A stretch of 64,000 bases of DNA from Pseudonocardia cypriaca. GTDB taxonomy: Bacteria; Actinomycetota; Actinomycetes; Mycobacteriales; Pseudonocardiaceae. Positions 43,814-52,254 of the stretch are shown in pieces. The DNA lies in assembly GCF_006717045.1 (NCBI RefSeq), contig NZ_VFPH01000001.1:2232001-2296000 (forward strand), written 5' to 3'. The notes below the pieces were generated by a model. That model was not told where the DNA came from. It saw only the letters and a program-made list of their open reading frames with translations, and did not search any database. Positions within the stretch are counted from its first letter, which is position 1. Every line of letters begins with the position of its first letter. Position numbers and translations under genes: made by a program.

Positions 43814-43916
43814 GCGTCTCTCCTTGTCGTGTCCGGGCCTGGTACCGGTGATGGCGTTGGCCGAGTGGGCCGGGTTGTCGGAGTTGATGTCGACCAAGTG
43901 CTCGCGGTAGCGGGAT

Positions 43917-44762
43917 CTACTTCTTCTTGCGGTAGAGGACCATGGTGATGGGACCGAAGACCGCGACGAGAAGTACGGACGAGACGAGCACCCAGCCGAT
44001 TTCCCCGGCGGGCACCGAGCCGTCCATCAGGCCGCGTACCACGGTCGCCAGGTGGGTGATCGGGTTGACCTCGACGACCGCCTGCATCCACCCGGGCATC
44101 GTCTTCGGGTCCACGAAGATGTTGCTCACGAACGTCAGTGGGAACATCACCATCATGCTGACTCCCGCCACCGAGTTCGGCGTGCGCAGGATCAGGCTGA
44201 GCATCGTCCACAGCCACGACAGGCAGAACGAGAACACCAGCAGCAGCGCGACCGACAGCACCACGCCGACGGCGCCACCCTCCGGCCGGAACCCTAGGAC
44301 CAGGCCGAGCATGATGACGATCGCCGACCCGATCGAGTAGCGCACCAGATCGCCGAGCAGGGCGCCGACCAGCGGGGACGGTCGCCACACCGGGAGCGAC
44401 CTGAACCTGTCGAAAACGCCTTTCTGAATGTCGGTGTTCAGCGTAATACCAGTGTTCATGGTGATCATGACGTTCGCCTGCACCAGGATGCCCGGCAGCA
44501 GGAACTGCAGGTACTCCTGCGTCGACCCGGCGAGCGCGCCACCGAACAGGTAGGTGAACATCAACGTGAACATGATCGGGAACATGGTCACGTCGACGAG
44601 TTGCTCGGGCACGTGCTTGATCTTCAGGAGGGCGCGCCAGCCGAATGTCAACGAGGTGCTCACCGGACCGGGTCGGGGCGGGCGCTCACCGGCCAAGAGC
44701 ACACCGCGCAGCGCGTCCTCGGTGACCGGCGGCGACGCCTGCTCCGCGGACGTGGCATTCAT
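43917..44762 (-). CDS. ABC-2 permease (DrrB-like)
   Basis: A 281-aa membrane protein with six hydrophobic helices; MFPIMFTLMFTYLFGGALAG and FPLTFVSNIFVDPKTMPGWM are ABC-2 type drug-export features (the DrrB/ABC2_membrane family). It overlaps the ATP-binding gene by 4 bases. With DrrA-like protein it should export a hydrophobic antibiotic or lipid. Confidence 0.9.
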   Translation of the reverse strand: MNATSAEQASPPVTEDALRGVLLAGERPPRPGPVSTSLTFGWRALLKIKHVPEQLVDVTMFPIMFTLMFTYLFGGALAGSTQEYLQFLLPGILVQANVMITMNTGITLNTDIQKGVFDRFRSLPVWRPSPLVGALLGDLVRYSIGSAIVIMLGLVLGFRPEGGAVGVVLSVALLLVFSFCLSWLWTMLSLILRTPNSVAGVSMMVMFPLTFVSNIFVDPKTMPGWMQAVVEVNPITHLATVVRGLMDGSVPAGEIGWVLVSSVLLVAVFGPITMVLYRKKK

Positions 44763-45724
44763 GCGGCATCCTCCTCGGGTGTCTCCTCGGACGGGTGACC
44801 GGTCAGGGCGAGAAACACCTCGTCCAGGCTCGGCTGACCGAGCGCGAACTCGGTGACGTCGATGCCGCCGCGGGATAGCTCGGCCAGGGCGCGGGCGACC
44901 CGCTCGGGGTCGGAGATCCGCGCGGACAGCGCGACCGGGTCGGCGGACGGCTCGGCCGGCACGTCGAGAGCGGCGGCGAGGACCCGCTCGGCCTCGGCCC
45001 GCTGCTCGGGACTACGGAGGCGTACGTGCAGCGAGCCGGCGCCGACCGATGCCTTGAGCTGGCCGCTGGAGCCCTCGGCGATGACCTTCCCGTGGTCGAT
45101 CACCGCGATGCGGTCGGCCAGCTGGTCGGCCTCGTCGAGGTACTGCGTGGTCAACAACACGGTCGTGCCTTCGGCGACCAAACCCCTGACGATCTCCCAC
45201 ACCTGGTTCCTGCTGCGCGGGTCGAGCCCGGTGGTCGGCTCGTCGAGGAAGATCAGTTCCGGGGGGACGACCAGGCTCGCTGCGATGTCGATGCGCCGGC
45301 GCATCCCGCCGGAGTACTTCTTCACCTGCCGGTCGGCGGCATTGGCGAGGCCAAACGCGTCGAGCAGGTCGGCCGCTCGCCGCCTGCCCCGCGGGCGCGA
45401 GTAGCCGAGCAGCCTGGCGAGCAGCAACAGGTTCTCCACCCCGGTGAGATCCTCATCGACCGACGCGAACTGCCCGGTAAGGCTCACCCGGGTCCGTACC
45501 GAACGCGCATCACGCACGACGTCGTAGCCGAGCACTTGCGCCTCTCCGGCGTCGGGGCGCAGGAGCGTGGCGAGCATGCGGATCGTGGTGGTCTTGCCCG
45601 CCCCGTTCGGGCCGAGCACGCCGTACACGCCACCGGCGCTCACGGCCAGATCCACACCGGCGACCGCGTGGGTCTTGCCGAAGCTCTTCTTCAACCCTCT
45701 CGTCTCGATCGCGAGCTTTCCCAT
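44759..45724 (-). CDS. ABC ATPase (DrrA-like, daunorubicin-resistance type)
   Basis: A 321-aa ATPase. Walker A is GPNGAGKTTTIRMLATLLRP; the signature is KYSGGMRRRIDIAASLV; Walker B is LIFLDEPTTGLDPRSRNQVW. The C-terminal domain after about 220 (DHGKVIAEGSSGQLKASVGA) is the DrrA-type extension. Start placed at MGKLAIETRGLKKSFG. It lies between a PadR gene and the permease; two palindromes upstream fit PadR control. Confidence 0.92.
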   Translation of the reverse strand: MGKLAIETRGLKKSFGKTHAVAGVDLAVSAGGVYGVLGPNGAGKTTTIRMLATLLRPDAGEAQVLGYDVVRDARSVRTRVSLTGQFASVDEDLTGVENLLLLARLLGYSRPRGRRRAADLLDAFGLANAADRQVKKYSGGMRRRIDIAASLVVPPELIFLDEPTTGLDPRSRNQVWEIVRGLVAEGTTVLLTTQYLDEADQLADRIAVIDHGKVIAEGSSGQLKASVGAGSLHVRLRSPEQRAEAERVLAAALDVPAEPSADPVALSARISDPERVARALAELSRGGIDVTEFALGQPSLDEVFLALTGHPSEETPEEDAA

Positions 45725-45768
45725 GGGTTCGAGTCCTTCTCTCGGTGTTGCGAACGGATTGGTTGAGC

Positions 45769-45830
45769 TAGTCAAGCTTGACTACTTGGCCAGAGTACAC
45801 GAGGAGGAACGTCTAGTCAAGGTTGATTAG
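45769..45830. promoter_or_regulatory. Two PadR operator candidates upstream of drrA
   Basis: A perfect 16-base palindrome TAGTCAAGCTTGACTA at 45769-45784, and a second imperfect copy TAGTCAAGGTTGATTA at 45814-45829 overlapping the PadR stop, 45 bases apart. Both lie just before the exporter genes. PadR-family repressors bind such dyads near the promoters of drug exporters. Confidence 0.6.
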
Positions 45831-46420
45831 AAGCGCATCTTGAGGGGATCGTGGACCGTTCGCCACGAACCCGGATCATCGGCCATGGTGTAGGCGCCCT
45901 CAGACAGTCGTTTGCTCAGGTTCTTCGCCCACTCCAGTTCGGTGCGTGCGTGTCCCGCCCACAGTTCGGCCTGATCGCGGACGTGTTCGGGAATGTCGGG
46001 GTTCGGGTTCTCCCACCCCTTGGCCTGCCCTACGAGCTCCGCTTCCAGGCGCGCGACCCGCTCGTTAACGTGCGCGATGGCATCTGTCCTGGTCAGCATG
46101 GGCAACATAGCGATGGCCGCGTCGAGCATGGTGGGGTCATGGGTGCGCCGCAGACCGTCGCGGACCAGTTCGACTATCTCGTCACGTCCCCGAGCTGTCG
46201 CGCGGTACAAAACGCGCTCCGGCCCGGAGTTGCCCGGCTCGGCGTGTTCGGTGAGGAGGCCATCAGCCGCCGCCTTTTTCAGCGCGTGATAAATCGAGCC
46301 GGGCTTGATCTTGGCCCAAATCTCCGCACCCCAGCTCTGCAGTTCGGACCGCACCTGGTAGCCATGCGCGCCGCCGGAGAGGTGCACGATTCCGAGTACC
46401 AGGAGCTTCGTCGCCGACAT
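45827..46420 (-). CDS. PadR-family regulator
   Basis: A 197-aa protein. The N-terminal winged helix reads KLLVLGIVHLSGGAHGYQVR and IKPGSIYHALKKAAADGLLT; a C-terminal helical dimer domain with EHVRDQAELWAGHARTELEW follows. The start is MSATKLLVLG at 46420. It is immediately upstream of the DrrAB-like exporter, which it should repress until a drug binds. Confidence 0.88.
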   Translation of the reverse strand: MSATKLLVLGIVHLSGGAHGYQVRSELQSWGAEIWAKIKPGSIYHALKKAAADGLLTEHAEPGNSGPERVLYRATARGRDEIVELVRDGLRRTHDPTMLDAAIAMLPMLTRTDAIAHVNERVARLEAELVGQAKGWENPNPDIPEHVRDQAELWAGHARTELEWAKNLSKRLSEGAYTMADDPGSWRTVHDPLKMRF

Positions 46421-46735
46421 ACGCCCACCTCCGCTCAACCTGCTCGGACTCGCTCCGCTTGCGCGCCCGCCAGGGTGGTGTCAACTCCCACCAACACTAG
46501 GGTGCCCTCCTGGTCCGGGTGGTGTCAGCACTGACCTACAAACGGTGCTGGTGGAGACCTCCAAAGCCAGCAGCGCTACAGGGCGCCGGCATCGAAGGTG
46601 TCGAGGCGAAGCACCTCGATTGGCGGTACGACACGTGGAAGGCGCGGCGACGTGTACGGCCGCACCAGCGCCGAGGCCGTGGTGGGCGGGATGCCCGGGT
46701 CGAGACAGGGCCACGTACACGTCAGTCGCGCGGCG
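46421..46735. other. Gene-free stretch between PadR and acetyltransferase
   Basis: About 315 bases with no plausible coding frame on either strand. Near 46475-46530, repeated GTGTCA and CCACCAAC motifs occur (two divergent GTGTC copies 40 bases apart) and may include the padR promoter. Nothing else is recognised. Confidence 0.3.
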
Positions 46736-47242
46736 TCATTCTGCTGGCGACGTGAACCCCTCCGTGCGCTCACATGCATCGATGATCTTGTCGAGCGGAC
46801 CGGCCACCACGTCGTCCTCTTGATCAGGCATCACCGAATGCAGTCCGCAGGAGCGGAAGAACGACATCCGTCCCGAGGTCTCGTTGCTCTCGTCAACCTT
46901 GCAGACGAGGTGCGTCGAACCCGCCTCGCGGGCAGCCCGTGCGAACGCGGCCACCAGTGCGCGCCCAACGCCCGTGCGGCGATGAGATCGCGCAACTGCG
47001 ATGGTGCTGATCCACGCCTGCGGCGGTGTGACGTGTGGAGCGATGCGTACGTCGTAGTCCGTGGACAGCTTGCCATCGAGAACGCCCACGACCTCGCCAT
47101 CCTCCGTGACCGCCACGAACATGTCGTAGTACCGAGCGGGATGCTGAAGTTCCCAGGCCTGATCAGCGAAGCCAGCGTCAGAGAGAATCTCCTGCAACAT
47201 TGCAAGATCGTCTGGTCGCTCGCCGCGAATCGTCAGGCTCAT
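46736..47242 (-). CDS. GNAT-family N-acetyltransferase
   Basis: A 168-aa protein with acetyl-CoA motifs ISTIAVARSHRRTGVGRALV and AAFARAAREAGSTHLVCKVD, the standard GNAT signature (R/Q-x-x-G-x-G/A). The start is MSLTIRGERPDD, just before an ATG-rich upstream stretch. It is downstream of no obvious operon. Substrate, possibly an antibiotic amine or protein residue, cannot be told. Confidence 0.88.
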   Translation of the reverse strand: MSLTIRGERPDDLAMLQEILSDAGFADQAWELQHPARYYDMFVAVTEDGEVVGVLDGKLSTDYDVRIAPHVTPPQAWISTIAVARSHRRTGVGRALVAAFARAAREAGSTHLVCKVDESNETSGRMSFFRSCGLHSVMPDQEDDVVAGPLDKIIDACERTEGFTSPAE

Positions 47243-47577
47243 GGAGGCAACGTAGAGGTCGAGAACGAGTCGGACCGTGAACAACTCGCTGCTCCTCGGC
47301 CAGCCAGGTGCGGGCCATGGCCGCGAAACGGCGATGAAGCCCGCTCGGCATTGAGCTATCGGCCCGGCTTGGGGCAGGGATGGCGCCGCGACCAGGAGTA
47401 ACAAGGTGGTCGCGCACAGCGACTGGCTCCCGTGATTCAACCCGTTACTTCAAGTGCGGTGGGGTCGAGAACTCCGAAGTGCAGCGACGACGCCCTCACC
47501 GGGCGGGGCAGCTCAACGGGACGCCCGGCGCGCGAAATCCCGCCGGCCTCCCCGAGGGGCAGCCACACCAACCCTGG

Positions 47578-47700
47578 TCAGCTGGGACCGCGAGCTGTGG
47601 GAATGGGACGGACCAGCTGGTCCAGCTCGGTCAGGTCGACCTTCACCAGACGGGGGCCGACCCGGGCCACGTCCGCGGAGGTGGTGTACAAGATCGCCCC
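47578..47700 (-). pseudogene. Excisionase tail (copy 2) cut by IS256
   Basis: The minus reading ends ARVGPRLVKVDLTELDQLVR then PIPTARGPS, nearly the same as the tail of the excisionase remnant at 40270-40485. It runs open up to base 47700, where the IS256 element starts, and its N-terminus is not on the far side of the element. So a second xis-like gene was broken, with deletion or rearrangement. Confidence 0.65.
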
Positions 47701-49025
47701 CGCGTGATCTTGGTGAAGGTTATGCGGTGAGCGCCTCGGTTGTCACCGGTGGCTCGCTGGTGGCCGGGTTGGGTTCGGTGGTGATGATGCGGATGCGGGA
47801 CTTGGCCAGCAGTTCCAGGCCCATGTAGCGGCGGCCTTCGGTCCATTCGTCGCTCTGCTCGGCCAGGACGGCGCCGACCAGGCGGATCAGGGCGTCGCGG
47901 CCGGGGAAGATCCCGACCACGTCGGTGCGGCGGCGGATCTCCTTGTTCAGCCGCTCTTGCGGGTTGTTGGACCAGATCTGGCGCCAGATCTCGCGTGGAT
48001 AGCTGGTGAAGGCCAGTAGCTCGGCGCGGGCCGCTTCGAGGTGTTGGGCCGCGTCGCGGAAGCGGGGCTCGAGGGCGTGGATGACGCGGTCGTACTGGGC
48101 GTGCACGGCGTCGGTGTCGGCCTGGTCGAAGATGGTGCGCACCTGGGTGGCCACGTGCGGCTGCGCGCTCTTCGGGACGCGGGTGAGCAGGTTGCGCAGG
48201 TAGTGGGTGCGACACCGCTGCCAGGCCGCGCCGGGCAACGCGGAGCCGATCGCCGCGACCAGGCCGGGGTGGGCGTCGGAGATGACCAGCTGCACCCCGG
48301 ACAGGCCGCGGGCGACCAGTCCGCGCAGGAACGCCAGCCAGCCGGCGCCGTCTTCGGCGCTGGCGACGTCCAGGCCGAGGATCTCCCGATGGCCATCGGC
48401 GTTCACCCCGGTCGCCACGAGCGCGTGCACGTTGACCACGCGGCCGTCCTCGCGGACCTTCACCACGAGAGCGTCGACCCAGACGAACGTGTAGGGCCCG
48501 TGATCGAGGGGGCGCTGCCGGAACGCGGTGACCTGGGCGTCGAGGTGGGTGGCCATCTCCGACACCTGCGATCGGGACAGCGACTTGACGCCGAGCTGCT
48601 CGGCGAGGCGCTCGACTCGGCGGGTGGAGACGCCGAGTAGGTAGGCGGTGGCCACGACGGTGACCAGGGCCTGCTCGGCGCGGCGGCGGTGGGTCAGCAG
48701 CCAGTCGGGGAAGTAGGAGCCCTCGCGCAGCTTCGGCACGGCGAGCTCGACGGTGCCGGCGCGGGTGTCCCATTCCCGGGCCCGATACCCGTTGCGCCGG
48801 TTGACCCGCTCCTGGCTGCGTTCGCCGTAGTCGGCGCCGCAGGCCTGGTCGGCCTGGGCGGACATCATCGCGTTCGCCAGCGAGGCGATCATCTGCCGGA
48901 GTAGATCCGGCGACGCGCCCTGCAGCTGCTGCTCCAACAGTTCGGTGACCTCGATATGGTGCGGTGCGGCCATCGTGGTGATCCTCTCGGTGAGTTCCTT
49001 GGTCGGTACTCATCAAGATCACGCG
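47701..49025 (-). mobile_element. IS256-family insertion sequence
   Basis: A 1325-bp element. Its ends share inverted CGCGTGATCTTG (47701-47712 and the complement at 49014-49025). It holds one intact transposase gene. The 8 bases beside the left end (ATCGCCCC) do not match the right (GTGGCCGT), so the flanks no longer form a target-site duplication; the DNA on one side was probably lost or rearranged. Confidence 0.82.
47720..48973 (-). CDS. IS256-family transposase
   Basis: A 417-aa full-length transposase. DDE residues are visible in YTFVWVDALVVKV (D), LVISDAHPGLVAAI (D) and WSNNPQERLNKEIRRRTDVV (E), with the IS256 signature after the last. Other family motifs include RRNGYRAREWDTRAG. It fills its element. 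Intact and probably able to act. Confidence 0.95.
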   Translation of the reverse strand: MAAPHHIEVTELLEQQLQGASPDLLRQMIASLANAMMSAQADQACGADYGERSQERVNRRNGYRAREWDTRAGTVELAVPKLREGSYFPDWLLTHRRRAEQALVTVVATAYLLGVSTRRVERLAEQLGVKSLSRSQVSEMATHLDAQVTAFRQRPLDHGPYTFVWVDALVVKVREDGRVVNVHALVATGVNADGHREILGLDVASAEDGAGWLAFLRGLVARGLSGVQLVISDAHPGLVAAIGSALPGAAWQRCRTHYLRNLLTRVPKSAQPHVATQVRTIFDQADTDAVHAQYDRVIHALEPRFRDAAQHLEAARAELLAFTSYPREIWRQIWSNNPQERLNKEIRRRTDVVGIFPGRDALIRLVGAVLAEQSDEWTEGRRYMGLELLAKSRIRIITTEPNPATSEPPVTTEALTA

Positions 49026-49085
49026 GTGGCCGTCTCACATCACGACGCCACGCCGCTCACCAGCGAGGGACTCGTACACCACCTC

Positions 49086-50081
49086 TGAGGACGCAGCCCC
49101 CTGGATTCCTGGATCACCGACTACAACTGCGCGCGCCCGCACCAGGGCATCGACATGGCCCGCCCCGCGGATCGATTCGCACCGTCGCAGACACCCGCCG
49201 CCCGCGCCGAGGAGAACCTGCTGCCGCTGCGCCTGCCACCGGTCCTGACCAGCACACCACCACCAACCCTGCAGGTCCCGACCGAGTCACCCGCCGCGCA
49301 GCACCAACCCGAACCCGCACCCGCGGTGTCGACGCCCTGGACCGGCGGACCGGTCGAGTTCGACCGAGTCGTCCCACCGAGCGGGAACCTCGGTGTCGCG
49401 GGCAAGCAGTTCTGGCTCGGCCCCGCCCGCGCCGGGGTCACGGTCACGTTCTGGGCCGACCACGAGGTCATCCACCTGCTCATCGCCGGCGCCCGGATCA
49501 AGACACTGCGCTCGCACCTGTCGGGCACCGACCTCGCCGCGCTCGCCGCCACCGGCGGACGCGCCGCCGGCCCCTCGCCGCTGCCCCCGGCCGAACCCGA
49601 CACCACCGCGATCGAGGTCGACCGCACCGTCGCCCGCAACGGCGTGGTCTCCCTCGGCTCCACCCAGGTCCTGGCCGCCGAGATCCTCGCCGGCCGCCGG
49701 ATCAGCATCCGGATCGACCCCACCCTGCTGTCGTTCTTCGACCCCGAAACCCGCCAGCTGCTCCGCACCCGACCCAACCCACTGACCTGGGACCAGGTCC
49801 TGAGGCTGCGCGGCTCCCGCCCGGCCGGGCCGCCACCCCGACCCGTCACCGAACCGATCACCGTTCAGCGCCGCACGTCCAACACCGGCGTGATCATGAT
49901 CGCCGGACAGCAGATCGCGCTCGGACGCACCCACGCCCACCGCGTCGTCACCGCCCACGTCGCCGACACCACCATCACCATCGACCTCGACGACGGCGAC
50001 CAACGCACCATCTCCCGGACCACCACCCAACCGGTCCGCAGCACCAAAGCCCACCGACCCCGCACAACCCATGTTTCCTAG
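49086..50081 (+). pseudogene. IS481-like transposase, 5'-truncated
   Basis: The frame opens after a stop at 49084 and reads LDSWITDYNCARPHQGIDMA, the end of the DDE integrase core. About 300 aa follow, including an extra C-terminal beta domain (QFWLGPARAGVTVTFWADHE). The catalytic D, D and E region is missing, lost on the side of the IS256 element. The downstream end (50082-50194) has no gene. Confidence 0.75.
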
Positions 50082-50194
50082 GCCGAGTGACAACCATGTC
50101 CTGAGACTCAACTGTCAAAGATCTGCTGAGACTGGACAGCCCGCAGGACCCCGCAGGACTCGCTCTGGATATGCCACGGTGACGGCTGGGTGTT

Positions 50195-51379
50195 CTAGCT
50201 CCCGGCGGTCTTTTTCCGCTTCTTCCGTATACCCGCCGCATCGATCGGAGTCACCTGCCCGGCGACGAGTTTGGACAGTGCTGCGGCGATTACTCGATCT
50301 CGGTCCTGAGCCGCGTGTTGGTAGCGCAGCGCCGCTCCCGGCGTGGAGTGGCCGAGTCGGGCCATCAGTTCGGCCAGGGTTGCGCCCGTGGACGCTGCGA
50401 GAACGGCTCCGGTGTGGCGCAGGTCGTGGAACCTGAGGTCCTCGCGCCCCGCCTTCATCCTCGCCGGGTAGAACACGCGGTAGAGAGTCGATGGTGCGAG
50501 CTGCTCGCCGTGCCCTGCCGGGAACAGCAGTCCATCACGCCCCATCGCAGCGTGATCGCGGATGTGGTCCTTGACCACCGGGAGCAGATGAGGCGGGAGA
50601 GCGACGGTGCGCTTGCCAGCGTCGCTCTTGGGGCCCTTGACCACGCGGCCGGCGTTTGTCCGCACCACGCCACGACGAACGTGAATGACGCCCTTTACGG
50701 CGTCGACGTCCGAGCGCCGCAGCTCGGCAAGCTCGCCGAACCTCAGGCCGCACCACGCTGCGAGCAGCACCAGAAGCTGGTACTTGGCGGGCATCGCCTT
50801 GGTCAACGCCTCAAGCTCGGCCAGCGTTGCAGGAACGATCTTCTTGACGCGCTTGGTCTGCCCGGCTCCGCGGACTCGGCACGGGTTGGCCGCGATCAGG
50901 TCGTCCGCCACTGCGGTGTTCATGATCGTGCGCAGCAGCGCGTAGGCGTGCGAGCGCGCCGTCGGTCCGGTGACCTTGCCGAGGTTGGCATGCCAGGTCC
51001 GCACCTCGGCGGGGGAGACGCTGGGAACCGGGGTCGAGCCGAATCGCGGGAACACGTGGTCGCGCAGGAGCTGGGCGTAGTGGTCCCGGGTCCGGTCCTC
51101 CAGGTCGCGATGGCTCAGCCACGCTTCTGCGAACTCGCGCACGGTCACCGGGGCGGCTTTGGGGGCCGCCGGGGGAAGCCAGTCGTTGCGCAGGATCTCC
51201 GAACGCCGCAGCGACAGCCAGTCGTTGGCGTCGCCCTTGGTCTCAAACGTCAGGGGTTGGCCGTTCTCGCGGCGAGCGGAGTACATGTGCCCGTTCGGGC
51301 CGGTGTAGCGAGCCTGGAAGCGGCCTGAGGGCAGCTTGCGGATGCTGCCGAACTGCCGCTTGCCCTGCTTGGTCGCCAT
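50195..51379 (-). CDS. Tyrosine recombinase (island integrase)
   Basis: A 394-aa site-specific recombinase. It begins with an arm-binding-like N-terminal region (SGRFQARYTGPNGHMYSA), then a core-binding SAM-like domain (FAEAWLSHRDLEDRTRDHYA). Catalytic residues appear in CGLRFGELAEL (R), FHDLRHTGAVLA (HxxR), LGHSTPGAALRYQHA (H and Tyr). Start placed at MATKQGKRQFG. It sits beside attR, 28 bases from one arm-like repeat and 161 bases from the core, and should drive integration at tRNA-Val. Confidence 0.93.
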   Translation of the reverse strand: MATKQGKRQFGSIRKLPSGRFQARYTGPNGHMYSARRENGQPLTFETKGDANDWLSLRRSEILRNDWLPPAAPKAAPVTVREFAEAWLSHRDLEDRTRDHYAQLLRDHVFPRFGSTPVPSVSPAEVRTWHANLGKVTGPTARSHAYALLRTIMNTAVADDLIAANPCRVRGAGQTKRVKKIVPATLAELEALTKAMPAKYQLLVLLAAWCGLRFGELAELRRSDVDAVKGVIHVRRGVVRTNAGRVVKGPKSDAGKRTVALPPHLLPVVKDHIRDHAAMGRDGLLFPAGHGEQLAPSTLYRVFYPARMKAGREDLRFHDLRHTGAVLAASTGATLAELMARLGHSTPGAALRYQHAAQDRDRVIAAALSKLVAGQVTPIDAAGIRKKRKKTAGS

Positions 51380-51406
51380 CAGCTCGAACCCCCCGTGTGT
51401 CAATGC

Positions 51407-51428
51407 TCGTGCCAGCTGCGTGCCAGAT
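51407..51428 (+). repeat. Right copy of 22-bp arm-like direct repeat
   Basis: Differs from 40227-40248 at a single base. Located just upstream of the integrase start, in the same orientation as the left copy. Two GTGCCAG heptamers per copy fit a protein-binding site used by the recombination machinery. Confidence 0.5.
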
Positions 51429-51540
51429 CGAACGTGGATCCGTGGCCACTCGTCCTGATCTGACACGCGACACCGGGCCGCATCTGCCCAGCTAGAGGAG
51501 GGTATCAGCAGGTAGCGCCCAGTGTCGCGCTTCGTAGGAA

Positions 51541-51571
51541 GTCACTGGTTCGATCCCAGTATCGCCCACCG
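51541..51571 (+). repeat. attR: displaced tRNA-Val 3' end
   Basis: Identical to 40152-40182. The tRNA 5' half is absent; upstream bases only partly resemble the anticodon arm (GCGCTTCGT). This is the original 3' end of the host tRNA, moved 11.4 kb by integration. Confidence 0.9.
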
Positions 51572-51592
51572 TGTGTTTTGCCTCGTCAGACG

Positions 51593-51627
51593 GCCTGTCG
51601 ATGATCTTCATCGGCAGGCTGTTTGCG
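51593..51627 (+). terminator. Hairpin after displaced tRNA end
   Basis: A 12-bp stem (51593-51604 with 51608-51619) with one G-T pair and loop TCT. It may be the original terminator of the tRNA-Val, now stranded beyond attR; the T-rich tail is short (TGTTTG). Confidence 0.45.
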
Positions 51628-51689
51628 TGTGCGGGGAGCAGGGTCTGCTGACCACCTCCGTGGTCCGAAGTGTTCACGCGCGTCCGGGC

Positions 51690-52110
51690 CCGGCTCGAGG
51701 AGCTGAGCCACGCTGATGCGCAGCTTGCGGCAGGGGTTGGTGCCGATGAGTCCTTCGTCGACCGCTTCGCCGAGGATCATGGAGAACAGCACCAGGATGT
51801 CCTGGCAGCTCTTGTCGCTGAGCGTGCGGCGGAGCTGGTTGTTCACCCAGCCCTTGACCGCGATGCGCGCGATGTCTCCCACGGGGGTGCCGGACCAGCG
51901 GGGCAGGATGTGGTTGCGGATGTGGGAGTCGTAGGTCGCGCGGGTCGTGTCGGTGACGTAGTGGGCTCGGGACCAGTTGCGGATCCGTTCGTCGATCGAG
52001 GTCTGTGCCAGGCGGGGGTCGACGAAGCGGCCGCGGCGTTGGTCGGACTCGATGTCGGCGGCGCGGTCCTCGGCGTCGTTGCGGTTCCCCGAGGTCTGGG
52101 ATCAGGTTCG
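51690..52110 (-). pseudogene. Decayed tyrosine integrase N-terminal part
   Basis: The minus frame reads TSGNRNDAEDRAADIESDQR, RGRFVDPRLAQTSIDERIRN, then TYDSHIRNHILPRWSGTPVG, ending NPCRKLRI. These are the arm-binding and core-binding domains of a phage-type integrase. The catalytic domain is absent and the upstream frame begins after a stop, so it is a relic. It is unlike the working integrase and lies outside attR. Confidence 0.72.
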
Positions 52111-52254
52111 TCGTGCGGTTGATTCCGGCTCTCCGCCTGGGCACTTGATCATCGCCGGCAGTTCGGCGCCTCGGGGCGCGGTGATTCACTCGGGCGCCGG
52201 ACGGATCGTCCGATGCGGACGCGCCCGCTCAGCGGGGCGGAACGGGCTCACGGA

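Larger units (their letters stand above)
40152..51571. mobile_element. tRNA-Val-integrated genomic island (11.4 kb)
   Basis: Bounded by identical 31-bp direct repeats, one inside the 3' half of tRNA-Val(CAC). A tyrosine integrase reads from the right end, two decayed excisionase genes occur inside, and 22-bp arm-like sites lie next to both ends. Cargo: PadR-regulated DrrAB-like exporter with hydrolase and DoxX protein, GNAT acetyltransferase. Later insertions: IS21-type, IS256, and an IS481 remnant. No replication, relaxase or transfer genes are seen, so it is likely a degraded or mobilisable integrative element. Confidence 0.88.

Noticed and set aside
49287..50111. 274-aa minus frame rich in Gly/Asp
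   Set aside because: Antisense of the IS481-like relic.
51541..51571. A second tRNA-Val gene at attR
   Set aside because: Only the 3' part is present; acceptor 5' strand, D arm and anticodon stem are missing.
40152..51571. Conjugative element (AICE)
   Set aside because: No FtsK/TraB-like translocase, replication initiator or relaxase gene was found inside the repeats.
51492..51677. Small minus frame with VGDTGIEPVTSYEARHW
   Set aside because: It is the antisense of the displaced tRNA-Val end at attR, not a gene.
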